Positions 1 to 7,552 of a stretch of 16,007 nt of DNA are shown one piece after another. The notes below the pieces were generated by a model. That model saw nothing but the letters and a program-made list of their open reading frames with translations, searched no databases and had not been told where the DNA came from. Position 1 is the stretch's first letter; every line of letters begins with the position of its first letter. The translations under genes were made by a program, and so were the position numbers. Location: NCBI GenBank assembly GCA_030536195.1, contig JAUNQL010000008.1:993-16999 (forward strand). The letters are read 5' to 3'. The stretch comes from Clostridia bacterium (GTDB taxonomy: Bacteria; Bacillota; Clostridia; Oscillospirales; Acutalibacteraceae).

Positions 1-9
1 TATAATACG

Positions 10-40
10 AAAAAAGGGTCCGGCCCAAGAGACCGGACCC
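10..40 (-). terminator. Intrinsic terminator of gap
   Basis: An 8-bp GC-rich stem, gggtccgg (16-23) pairing with ccggaccc (33-40), has a 9-nt loop. Read on the minus strand it is followed by six T residues (complement of 10-15). It lies just past the gap stop codon, as expected for a rho-independent terminator. Confidence 0.9.
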
Positions 41-62
41 ATAAGGTCATTCTTCTACGAGA

Positions 63-1076
63 TTAGCCTAACTCAGCGAAGTACTTAATTGTACGAACCA
101 TCTGGCTTGTGTAAGAGTTCTCGTTGTCATACCAAGCAACAACCTGTACTTCCCAAGTATGCTCAGAAATCTGCTCAACCATTGTCTGTGTTGCATCGAA
201 GATAGCTCTTGTTGCACCGACGATATCAGCTGATACAAGCTCTTCCTCTGTGTAACCGAATGACTCAGACTCAGCTGACTTCATTACTTCGTTGATTTCC
301 TCAACAGTGATGTTAGAACCCTTGATTACTGCGCAAAGGATTGTAACTGAACCTGATGGAACAGGTACACGCTGTGCAGAACCGATGAGCTTACCATTGA
401 GCTCTGGAATTACAAGACCGATAGCCTTTGCAGCACCAGTTGAATTAGGAACGATTGAGCAAGAAGCTGCACGAGCTCTTCTGAGGTCACCCTTCTTGTG
501 AGGACCATCAAGTACCATCTGGTCGCCTGTGTAAGCATGAACTGTTGTCATGATACCGCAAACGATTGGAAGGTGGTCGTTAAGTGCCTTTGCCATAGGA
601 GCAAGGCAGTTTGTTGTACAAGAAGCAGCAGAGATAACCTGATCATCTCTTGTAAGTGTCTTGTGGTTAACGCCATAAACAATAGTCTTAAGATCATTGC
701 CTGCAGGAGCAGAAATGATAACCTTCTTAGCACCAGCGTTGATATGTGCCATTGACTTTTCCTTAGATGTATAGAAACCTGTGCACTCAAGTACTACATC
801 AACATTAATTTTGCCCCAAGGAAGGTTGTTTGCATCAGCTTCCTTGTAAATTTCGATCTCTTCACCATCTACGATGATAGAGTGATCTGTGTAAGAAACC
901 TTATCAGCAAGAGCGTAGCGACCCTGAACTGAATCATACTTCAAAAGATGAGCAAGCATTCTTGGCTCTGTGAGGTCGTTGATTGCTACTACCTCATAGC
1001 CCTCTGCTCTAAACATCTGTCTAAATGCAAGACGACCGATGCGGCCGAAACCATTGATTGCTACTCTAATTGACAT
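63..1076 (-). CDS. gap: Glyceraldehyde-3-phosphate dehydrogenase (type I, NAD-type)
   Basis: Cytosolic glycolytic enzyme that oxidises glyceraldehyde 3-phosphate with phosphate and NAD+ to 1,3-bisphosphoglycerate. The protein is 337 aa, the usual family length. Visible motifs are the Rossmann loop NGFGRIGR (residues 8-15), Asp34 after the second strand (typical of NAD preference), the active-site motif SAASCTTNC with catalytic Cys153, and the base His180 in TTVHAYTGDQ. The reading frame is open for 21 more codons upstream, but I start at the ATG ending at 1076. It has GGAGG 7 nt upstream (complement of 1084-1088), it begins the conserved MSIRVAINGFGR N-terminus, and the longer version would run through the promoter. 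The gene is monocistronic, diverges from nifJ, and ends at a strong terminator. Confidence 0.97.
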   Translation of the reverse strand: MSIRVAINGFGRIGRLAFRQMFRAEGYEVVAINDLTEPRMLAHLLKYDSVQGRYALADKVSYTDHSIIVDGEEIEIYKEADANNLPWGKINVDVVLECTGFYTSKEKSMAHINAGAKKVIISAPAGNDLKTIVYGVNHKTLTRDDQVISAASCTTNCLAPMAKALNDHLPIVCGIMTTVHAYTGDQMVLDGPHKKGDLRRARAASCSIVPNSTGAAKAIGLVIPELNGKLIGSAQRVPVPSGSVTILCAVIKGSNITVEEINEVMKSAESESFGYTEEELVSADIVGATRAIFDATQTMVEQISEHTWEVQVVAWYDNENSYTSQMVRTIKYFAELG

Positions 1077-1110
1077 ATTTTTGCCTCCATTTATGGTTAA
1101 TACATAAGAT

Positions 1111-1139
1111 ACTATAATGGATTGATAAAAAAATGTCAA
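1111..1139 (-). promoter_or_regulatory. Sigma-70-type promoter of gap
   Basis: On the minus strand TTGACA (1139-1134) is a perfect -35 box. A 17-nt spacer separates it from TATAGT (1116-1111), a near-consensus -10 box. Transcription would start near 1104, giving a leader of roughly 28 nt that holds the GGAGG site. The match suggests strong constitutive expression, which suits GAPDH. Confidence 0.85.
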
Positions 1140-1174
1140 TCTTTATTTTCGCATATCTGTCCAATTTTGAATTA

Positions 1175-1203
1175 TTGAATGTTCTTCTCTTATATGGTAT
1201 TAT
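1175..1203 (+). promoter_or_regulatory. Probable promoter of nifJ, extended -10 type
   Basis: TTGAAT (1175-1180), a 17-nt spacer and TATTAT (1198-1203) form a promoter. TGG directly before the -10 box gives an extended -10 (TGn) element. Start of transcription would be near 1210, leaving about 28 nt of leader with GGAGG at 1226-1230. A second TATAAT at 1218-1223 is too close to the ribosome binding site to be the -10. Confidence 0.65.
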
Positions 1204-1237
1204 TTTATTTGTATAACTATAATTTGGAGGCGCTTTT

Positions 1238-4200
1238 ATGGCTAGAGAAATGAAAACCATGGATGGCAACACCGCTGCTGCTCACGTATCCTATGCGTTT
1301 ACAGAAGTTGCTGGCATCTATCCAATCACACCATCTAGCCCTATGGCAGACTACGTAGACCAGTGGTCAGCTCAGGGCAGAAAGAATATCTTCGGTTCAA
1401 CCGTTAAGGTTGCCGAGATGCAATCAGAAGCAGGTGCGTCTGGTACCGTACACGGCTCACTCGCTGCTGGTGCTTTGACAACAACTTATACGGCATCACA
1501 GGGACTTCTCCTTATGATTCCTAACATGTATAAAATAGCAGGCGAATTGCTCCCTGCAGTTTTCCATGTTTCAGCTCGTTGCGTAGCATCTCACGCTCTC
1601 AACATCTTCGGCGATCACTCTGACGTATACGCTTGCCGTCAGACTGGCTTCGCTATGCTCGCTGAGACAAACCCACAGGAAGTTATGGACCTCGGTGCAG
1701 TTGCTCACCTTGCAGCAATTGAGGGCAGAGTTCCATTCATCAACTTCTTCGATGGTTTCAGAACCTCTCACGAGATTCAGAACATCGAAATCTGGGACTA
1801 TGACGATCTTAAAGAGATGTGCAACATGGATGCAGTTGCAGAGTTTAGAGCAAAGGCTTTAAACCCAATGACTCCATCAATGCGCGGCTCTCACGAGAAC
1901 GACGATATCTTCTTCCAGCACAGAGAGGCTTGCAACAAGTACTACGATGCAGTTCCAGCAACTGTTGAAAAGTACATGGACAAGGTTAATGCAAAGCTCG
2001 GCACAGATTATAAACTCTTCAACTACTACGGCGCTGCTGACGCAGAGAACGTAATCGTTGCTATGGGTTCAATCTGTGACGTAACAGAAGAAGTTATAGA
2101 TTACTTAAACGCAAACGGACAGAAGGTTGGTCTCTTAAAGGTTCGCCTCTATCGCCCATTTGCTATCGACAAGTTTGTTGATGCCCTTCCAAAGACATGC
2201 AAGAAAATTGCTGTTCTTGACAGGACAAAGGAGCCAGGCTCAATCGGTGAGCCATTGTTCCTTGACGTTGTTGCTGCACTCCAGAGTGTTGGCAAGAGCG
2301 ACATCAAAGTAATCGGTGGTCGCTATGGCCTCGGTTCTAAGGACACACCACCTTCATCAATCTTTGCAGTTTACGAAGAACTCGCAAAGGCAGAGCCAAA
2401 GCCTCATTTCACAATCGGTATCAACGACGATATCACATACCTCTCACTTGAAGAAAGAGAAGCTCCTAACACCGCTGCAGAAGGCACAATCGAGTGCAAG
2501 TTCTGGGGTCTTGGCGGTGACGGTACTGTTGGTGCTAACAAGAACTCAATCAAACTCATTGGTGACTATACAGACAAGAACGTTCAGGCTTACTTCCAGT
2601 ATGACTCAAAGAAGACTGGCGGTATCACAGTATCTCACCTTCGCTTTGGCGATGCTAAGATCAAGAGCCCTTACTATGTAAACAAGGCTGACTTCGTAGC
2701 TTGCCACAACCCATCATACATTGAAAAGGCATACCGCATCGTTGATGACGTTAAGCCAGGTGGCGTATTCCTCATCAACTGCCAGTGGGATGCTGCTGAG
2801 CTTGCAAACAAGCTCGATGCTCAGACAAAGCAGTATATTGCGAAAAACAACATCCAGCTCTACACAGTAAACGCTATCGACCTTGCTCAAAAGGTTGGCA
2901 TGGGTAAGCGTACAAACACTATCCTCCAGGCATCATTCTTTGCTCTTGCAAACATCATGCCAATCGAGGAGGCTGTTCAGCACATGAAGGACGCTGCAAC
3001 TAAGTCTTACTCTAAGAAGGGTGAGGACGTTGTTAAGTGCAACCACGACGCAATCGACGCCGGTGTAACAGCTTATGTCAAGATTGACGTTCCAGCTGAC
3101 TGGGCAAATGCTACTGAAGATGCCAAGTCTCAGAAGACAGAGGGTCCTGCAGCACTCGTTAAGATGGTTGACAACATCATGAAGCCAGTTGGCCATATGG
3201 ATGGTTACAAGGTTCCATCATCAGCATTTGCTGATCATGCAAATGGTCAGTTCGAGCTCGGCGCTGCAGCTTATGAGAAGCGCGGCGTTGCAGTTATGGT
3301 TCCAGAGTGGAACGCAGAGACATGCGCAAAGTGTAACAAGTGCGCATATGTCTGCCCACACGCAACCATCAGACCATTCGCACTCGACGCAGCTGAGAAA
3401 TCAGCAGCGCCTGAAGTTACAAAGTTCGCTCCAAAGCCAATCAATGGCACAGATTATACATACACACTCGCAGTATCACCATTTGACTGCATGGGCTGTG
3501 GCGTATGCGTAGGCGTATGCCCAACAGAGTCACTCAAAATGGTATCTCGTGTATCACAGGATGCTCAGCAGGCAGCATTTGACTACTGCGTAGCAAACGT
3601 AACAGAGAAGCCAGAGACAACTGAAAAACTTTCAGTAATCTCTTCTCAGTACAAGAAGCCACTCCTTGAGTTCTCAGGCTCTTGCGCAGGTTGTGCTGAA
3701 ACATCTTACGCTCGCCTTGTAACTCAGCTCTTCGGCGACAGAATGTACATCTCTAACGCAACAGGATGCTCATCAATCTGGGGTGGCCCTGCTGCTACAT
3801 CACCATACACAGTCAATGCTAAGGGCCACGGTCCAGCATGGGCAAACTCACTCTTTGAGGATAACGCAGAGCACGGCTTTGGTATGTACCTCGGCCAGAA
3901 GGCTATCCGCGAAGGCCTCATCGAGAAACTCAACTTTGTAGTTGAGCAGTCAGGCGCACCTGACAATGTCAAGGCTGCTGCACAGGAATTCCTTGATACA
4001 GCAAATGACGGTGCTAAAAACGGCGCTGCAACAGAAAAACTCATCGCAGCACTTGAGGGACACGCAGGCAGCTGTGGTCCTGATTGCATCGGCAAGCAGA
4101 TTCTTGATAAGAAGAATTACCTCCAGAAGAAGTCCGTATGGATCTTCGGCGGTGACGGTTGGGCTTACGACATCGGTTTCGGCGGTCTTGACCACGTTAT

Positions 4201-4795
4201 CGCAACAGGCGAAGACGTAAACATCTTTGTATTCGATACAGAGGTTTACTCAAATACAGGTGGACAGGCATCTAAGGCTTCTCAGATTGGCCAGGTAGCA
4301 CAGTTTGCAGCTGCTGGTAAGGCAATCCAGAAGAAGAGCCTTGCTGAAATCGCTATGTCCTATGGTTATGTATACGTAGCTCAGGTAGCAATGGGTGCTG
4401 ACCAGAATCAGACACTCAAGGCTATCGCTGAGGCTGAAGCATACAACGGACCATCACTCATCATCGGTTACGCTCCTTGCGAGATGCACTCAATCAAGGG
4501 CGGTATGACTAACTGCCAGGCTGAGATGAAGAAGGCTGTTGACTGCGGTTACTGGAACATGTTCCGCTACAACCCAGCACTCAAGGCAGAGGGCAAGAAT
4601 CCATTCACTCTCGATTCCAAGGTTCCAGAGACAGAGGGCTACCGTGCATTCTTGATGAACGAGGCACGTTACAGCGCTTTGACACGCTCATTCCCAGAGC
4701 GCGCAGAGGAACTCTTTAAGGAAGCAGAGGAGAATGCAAAGCTCCGCTATGCTCACCTTCAGAAGCTCATCAAGCTCTACAGTGAAGAGGACTAA
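1238..4795 (+). CDS. nifJ: Pyruvate:ferredoxin (flavodoxin) oxidoreductase, single-chain
   Basis: Cytosolic enzyme that decarboxylates pyruvate with CoA to acetyl-CoA and CO2 and passes two electrons to ferredoxin; it is the central anaerobic pyruvate step. The chain is 1185 aa, typical of the fused homodimeric form. Domain I starts with the conserved IYPITPSSPMADY segment near residues 27-39. Two [4Fe-4S] motifs lie in the ferredoxin domain: Cys696/699/702/706 and Cys751/754/757/761. The proximal cluster ligands are Cys816, Cys819, Cys844 and probably Cys1093 (GMTNCQ). The thiamine diphosphate motif begins at GGDGWAYDIGFGGLDH near residue 971. The start has GGAGG 7 nt upstream. glpK follows after 12 nt, and its ribosome binding site abuts this stop codon, so the two are cotranscribed. 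The exact acceptor, ferredoxin or flavodoxin, cannot be told. Confidence 0.97.
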   Translation: MAREMKTMDGNTAAAHVSYAFTEVAGIYPITPSSPMADYVDQWSAQGRKNIFGSTVKVAEMQSEAGASGTVHGSLAAGALTTTYTASQGLLLMIPNMYKIAGELLPAVFHVSARCVASHALNIFGDHSDVYACRQTGFAMLAETNPQEVMDLGAVAHLAAIEGRVPFINFFDGFRTSHEIQNIEIWDYDDLKEMCNMDAVAEFRAKALNPMTPSMRGSHENDDIFFQHREACNKYYDAVPATVEKYMDKVNAKLGTDYKLFNYYGAADAENVIVAMGSICDVTEEVIDYLNANGQKVGLLKVRLYRPFAIDKFVDALPKTCKKIAVLDRTKEPGSIGEPLFLDVVAALQSVGKSDIKVIGGRYGLGSKDTPPSSIFAVYEELAKAEPKPHFTIGINDDITYLSLEEREAPNTAAEGTIECKFWGLGGDGTVGANKNSIKLIGDYTDKNVQAYFQYDSKKTGGITVSHLRFGDAKIKSPYYVNKADFVACHNPSYIEKAYRIVDDVKPGGVFLINCQWDAAELANKLDAQTKQYIAKNNIQLYTVNAIDLAQKVGMGKRTNTILQASFFALANIMPIEEAVQHMKDAATKSYSKKGEDVVKCNHDAIDAGVTAYVKIDVPADWANATEDAKSQKTEGPAALVKMVDNIMKPVGHMDGYKVPSSAFADHANGQFELGAAAYEKRGVAVMVPEWNAETCAKCNKCAYVCPHATIRPFALDAAEKSAAPEVTKFAPKPINGTDYTYTLAVSPFDCMGCGVCVGVCPTESLKMVSRVSQDAQQAAFDYCVANVTEKPETTEKLSVISSQYKKPLLEFSGSCAGCAETSYARLVTQLFGDRMYISNATGCSSIWGGPAATSPYTVNAKGHGPAWANSLFEDNAEHGFGMYLGQKAIREGLIEKLNFVVEQSGAPDNVKAAAQEFLDTANDGAKNGAATEKLIAALEGHAGSCGPDCIGKQILDKKNYLQKKSVWIFGGDGWAYDIGFGGLDHVIATGEDVNIFVFDTEVYSNTGGQASKASQIGQVAQFAAAGKAIQKKSLAEIAMSYGYVYVAQVAMGADQNQTLKAIAEAEAYNGPSLIIGYAPCEMHSIKGGMTNCQAEMKKAVDCGYWNMFRYNPALKAEGKNPFTLDSKVPETEGYRAFLMNEARYSALTRSFPERAEELFKEAEENAKLRYAHLQKLIKLYSEED

Positions 4796-4807
4796 GGAGG
4801 TCGTCTT

Positions 4808-6337
4808 ATGGCAAACCAATACGTATTGGCACTTGACCAAGGTACAACTAGTTCACGTGCAATTGTTTTCGACAAGCACGGTAATATAATCGCAAAAGCT
4901 CAGAGAGAGTTCGAACAGCACTATCCACAGGCTGGTTGGGTTGAGCACAACCCAATGGACATTCTCTACTCTGAGATTCAGTCAATCTCTGCTATCTTGA
5001 CAGAGGGCGTTGTATCACCAGACGACATCGTTTGTCTCGGTGTTACAAACCAGAGAGAGACAACTATCCTCTGGGACAAGACAACAGGTCTTCCAATCTA
5101 CAACGCACCTGTTTGGCAGTGCAGAAGGTCTGCAGCAATAAGTGAGGACCTCAAGGCACGCGGACTTGAAAAGTACATCCGCGAGCACACAGGCCTCCTT
5201 ATCGATGCTTATTTCTCAGCAACCAAGATTAAATGGCTCCTCGACAACGTTGAGGGCGCCGTTGAACTTGCTGAGGCAGGCAACCTCCTCTTTGGTACAG
5301 TTGAGACATGGCTCATCTGGAACTTGACAGGTGGTGCTTCTCACCCAGAGACAGCTGTTCACATCACTGACTATTCAAACGCATCAAGAACTATGATTTT
5401 TGATGTTGATAAACTTGAGTGGGACGAGTATCTCTGCAAAGAGATCGGTATCCCAATGAACATCCTTCCAAAGCCTGTACCATCATCAATGATATACGGC
5501 TATGTATCACCTGATATCCCAGGACTTGAGAGTCTTGCTGGCAAGCCAATCTCTGGTGCTATCGGTGACCAGCCATCAGCACTCTTTGGACAGGGCTGTT
5601 TCAAGAAGGGTATGGCAAAGTCAACATACGGTACAGGTTGCTTCATGCTCATGAACTCAGGAACAGAGAGAGTTCATTCCAAAAACCAACTTACAACTGG
5701 TGTTGCTTGGTCAATCAACGGCGAGACAACTTATGCAATCGAGGGTTCCGCATTCAACGCTGGTTGTACAATCCAGTGGCTTCGCGATGAACTCAAACTC
5801 ATCGACAGCGCTCCTCGCTGTGATGAACTCGCAGAGTCCGTAGAGGACACCAATGGTGTTTACCTCGTTCCTGCATTCACAGGACTCGGTGCACCTTATT
5901 GGGATATGTACGCTCGTGGTTGCATCGTTGGCCTCACACGTGGTGCCAACCGCGCTCACTTCGCTCGTGCAACACTTGAGGCACTCTGCTATCAGGTAGT
6001 TGACCTCATCAAAGCTATGGAAGACGACTCAGGTATCGACATCGCTTCTCTTCGCGTTGACGGTGGCGCATCTGTTTCTGACATCATGATGCAAATCCAG
6101 GCTGATTTCCTCAACTGTGAAGTTAACCGTCCAAAGGTTGTAGAGACAACAGCACTTGGTGCTGCATACCTCGCAGGTCTTGCTTGCGGCGTATGGAAGG
6201 ACACTGACGAGATTGAAATCAACCGTCAGGTATCCAAGATTTTCAAACCAGATATGGACGACGCTAAGCGCGAGGAAATGTACAAGGGCTGGAAGAAAGC
6301 CGTATCTCGTGCAATGAGCTGGGTTGATCCAGAATAA
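4808..6337 (+). CDS. glpK: Glycerol kinase (FGGY family)
   Basis: Phosphorylates glycerol with ATP to sn-glycerol 3-phosphate in the cytosol, the entry step of glycerol use. At 509 aa it has the normal family length. Motifs seen are the N-terminal phosphate loop LDQGTTSSR (residues 9-17), the substrate-contact pair Arg83-Glu84 in TNQRETT, the FGGY signature near 135-147, catalytic-base Asp254 in SGAIGDQPSALFGQ, STYGTGCFMLMNSG (272-285), and the adenosine-site segment near TALGAAYLAG (448-457). The loop after YGYVSPD (230-236) has no His. Gram-positive GlpK proteins activated by phospho-HPr carry a phosphorylated His there, so PTS activation looks absent. AAGGAGG follows the nifJ stop directly, making translational coupling to PFOR likely. 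No facilitator or glycerol-3-phosphate dehydrogenase gene lies in the window. Confidence 0.96.
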   Translation: MANQYVLALDQGTTSSRAIVFDKHGNIIAKAQREFEQHYPQAGWVEHNPMDILYSEIQSISAILTEGVVSPDDIVCLGVTNQRETTILWDKTTGLPIYNAPVWQCRRSAAISEDLKARGLEKYIREHTGLLIDAYFSATKIKWLLDNVEGAVELAEAGNLLFGTVETWLIWNLTGGASHPETAVHITDYSNASRTMIFDVDKLEWDEYLCKEIGIPMNILPKPVPSSMIYGYVSPDIPGLESLAGKPISGAIGDQPSALFGQGCFKKGMAKSTYGTGCFMLMNSGTERVHSKNQLTTGVAWSINGETTYAIEGSAFNAGCTIQWLRDELKLIDSAPRCDELAESVEDTNGVYLVPAFTGLGAPYWDMYARGCIVGLTRGANRAHFARATLEALCYQVVDLIKAMEDDSGIDIASLRVDGGASVSDIMMQIQADFLNCEVNRPKVVETTALGAAYLAGLACGVWKDTDEIEINRQVSKIFKPDMDDAKREEMYKGWKKAVSRAMSWVDPE

Positions 6338-6340
6338 GAT

Positions 6341-6371
6341 TAAAGGGGAACCGCAAAATGGTTCCCCTTTA
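6341..6371. terminator. Perfect hairpin after glpK without a proper U tract
   Basis: Twelve bases (6341-6352, taaaggggaacc) pair perfectly with 6360-6371, with a 7-nt loop. The bases after the 3' arm are ataaagtgcc, so there is no U run beyond the UUU inside the stem. It may be a leaky terminator or an RNA-stability and attenuation element between glpK and the next gene, for which I see no separate promoter. Confidence 0.55.
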
Positions 6372-6397
6372 ATAAAGTGCCTTAAGGAGGCAATTTA

Positions 6398-7507
6398 ATG
6401 AACAAGAATAATATGGATTTTGAAACATTGCAGCGCTTCATGACTGATGCCTTTACAGCAATCGGTGTCCCAGCCGACGAGGCTGCCATCGTTGCTGACG
6501 TGCTTGTCGAGTCCGACAAGCGTGGCATCAACTCACACGGCGTTAACCGTTTCAAACCTGTATATATCGACAGAATCAATGCTGGGATTCAGTTCCCAAC
6601 AACCAACTTTGAAATACTCAAAGAGACCGAGACAACGGCAGTTGTCGACGGTCATCACGGCATGGGCCAGGTTATCGGCCAGCGCTCGATGCAGATGGCA
6701 ATAGACAAGGCCAAGAAGTATGGCCTTGGCATGGTTGCAGTGCGTAACTCCTGCCACTATGGCATCGCAGGTTACTATGCAACGCAGGCAACCAAGCAGG
6801 GCTGCATCGGCATCACTGGCACCAACGCTCGCCCATCCGTTGCACCAACTTTTGGTGTTGAGGGTATGTTTGGTACAAACCCACTCACAGTTGGTATCCC
6901 AACTGATGAGGAATTTGATTTTGTAATTGACTGCGCAACATCAATCACTCAAAACGGCAAGATCGAGTACTACGAGAGAATCGGTGCGGATGTACATCCT
7001 GGCACCGTAATCGATAGCGATGGCAATGCCGTAGAGGGTGATGCTGGCGCCGCACTCAAGCAGATTCGTCAAGGCACAGCCGCACTCACAACGCTCGGCG
7101 GTATCGGCGAGGAGCTCGCTGGATACAAGGGCTACGGCTATGCTATGGTAATCGAACTCCTCTCCTCCATCCTCCAGGATGGTTGGTACGGCAAGGACCT
7201 TGACGGTAAGGATGAAAGCGGCGACATTCGCCCATATCACCTTGGCCACTTCTTCATTGCCATCGACACCAATCACTTCCTTGGCGAGGACCTCGCCCGC
7301 AAGAAAGCAGGCGAAATCATCCGCAAGGTGCGTGATTCTAAAAAGGCTCCTGGCCACGAACACATCTATTCCGCAGGCGAAAAGGAATGGCTCATCTACA
7401 AGCAGAGACTCGTTGATGGCGTTCCAATCACAGAACCTGTACAAAAGGAATTCATGGCAGTTCGAGATCAATTTAACCTACCATACACATTCCCTTGGGA
7501 AGAATAA
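6398..7507 (+). CDS. Ldh2-family NAD(P)-dependent malate/L-lactate/sulfolactate-type dehydrogenase
   Basis: A 369-aa cytosolic oxidoreductase of the type II malate/lactate dehydrogenase family (Pfam Ldh_2), which reversibly oxidises a 2-hydroxy acid to a 2-oxo acid. Family marks are SDKRGINSHGVNR (39-51, with the conserved His48), GHHGMGQ, NSCHYGIAGYYA, FGTNPLTVGIP and GYKGYGYAMVIELLSSIL. Members act on malate, lactate, sulfolactate, ureidoglycolate, 2,3-diketogulonate and others, so the substrate is open. Start: AAGGAGG (6384-6390) is 7 nt from the first ATG. A second Met at codon 6 is less well placed. The gene lies 60 nt after glpK behind a hairpin, with no clear promoter of its own, so read-through from nifJ is likely. 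It ends at a bidirectional terminator. Confidence 0.88.
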   Translation: MNKNNMDFETLQRFMTDAFTAIGVPADEAAIVADVLVESDKRGINSHGVNRFKPVYIDRINAGIQFPTTNFEILKETETTAVVDGHHGMGQVIGQRSMQMAIDKAKKYGLGMVAVRNSCHYGIAGYYATQATKQGCIGITGTNARPSVAPTFGVEGMFGTNPLTVGIPTDEEFDFVIDCATSITQNGKIEYYERIGADVHPGTVIDSDGNAVEGDAGAALKQIRQGTAALTTLGGIGEELAGYKGYGYAMVIELLSSILQDGWYGKDLDGKDESGDIRPYHLGHFFIAIDTNHFLGEDLARKKAGEIIRKVRDSKKAPGHEHIYSAGEKEWLIYKQRLVDGVPITEPVQKEFMAVRDQFNLPYTFPWEE

Positions 7508-7512
7508 AGCAT

Positions 7513-7550
7513 AAAAAAAGACCCGGTCGTCCGACCGGGTCTTAATTTTT
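7513..7550. terminator. Bidirectional intrinsic terminator (Ldh2 gene / polyferredoxin gene)
   Basis: A 12-bp stem (7518-7529 with 7532-7543, aagacccggtcg paired to its complement) has a tight loop. On the plus strand TTAATTTTTAATT follows. On the minus strand a run of seven T (complement of 7513-7519) follows. It ends both converging transcripts. Confidence 0.9.
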
Positions 7551-7552
7551 AA

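Noticed and set aside
1077..1139. 21-residue N-terminal extension of GAPDH in the open frame
   Set aside because: It spans the gap promoter and ribosome binding site. The internal ATG at 1076 has GGAGG and starts the conserved N-terminus.
3724..4095. 123-codon open frame antisense to nifJ
   Set aside because: Shadow of a conserved PFOR region; the peptide has no recognisable features.
6941..7471. 176-codon open frame on the minus strand inside the Ldh2-type gene
   Set aside because: It lies wholly antisense to a well-supported gene, has no ribosome binding site or recognisable domain, and is explained by codon bias of the plus-strand gene.
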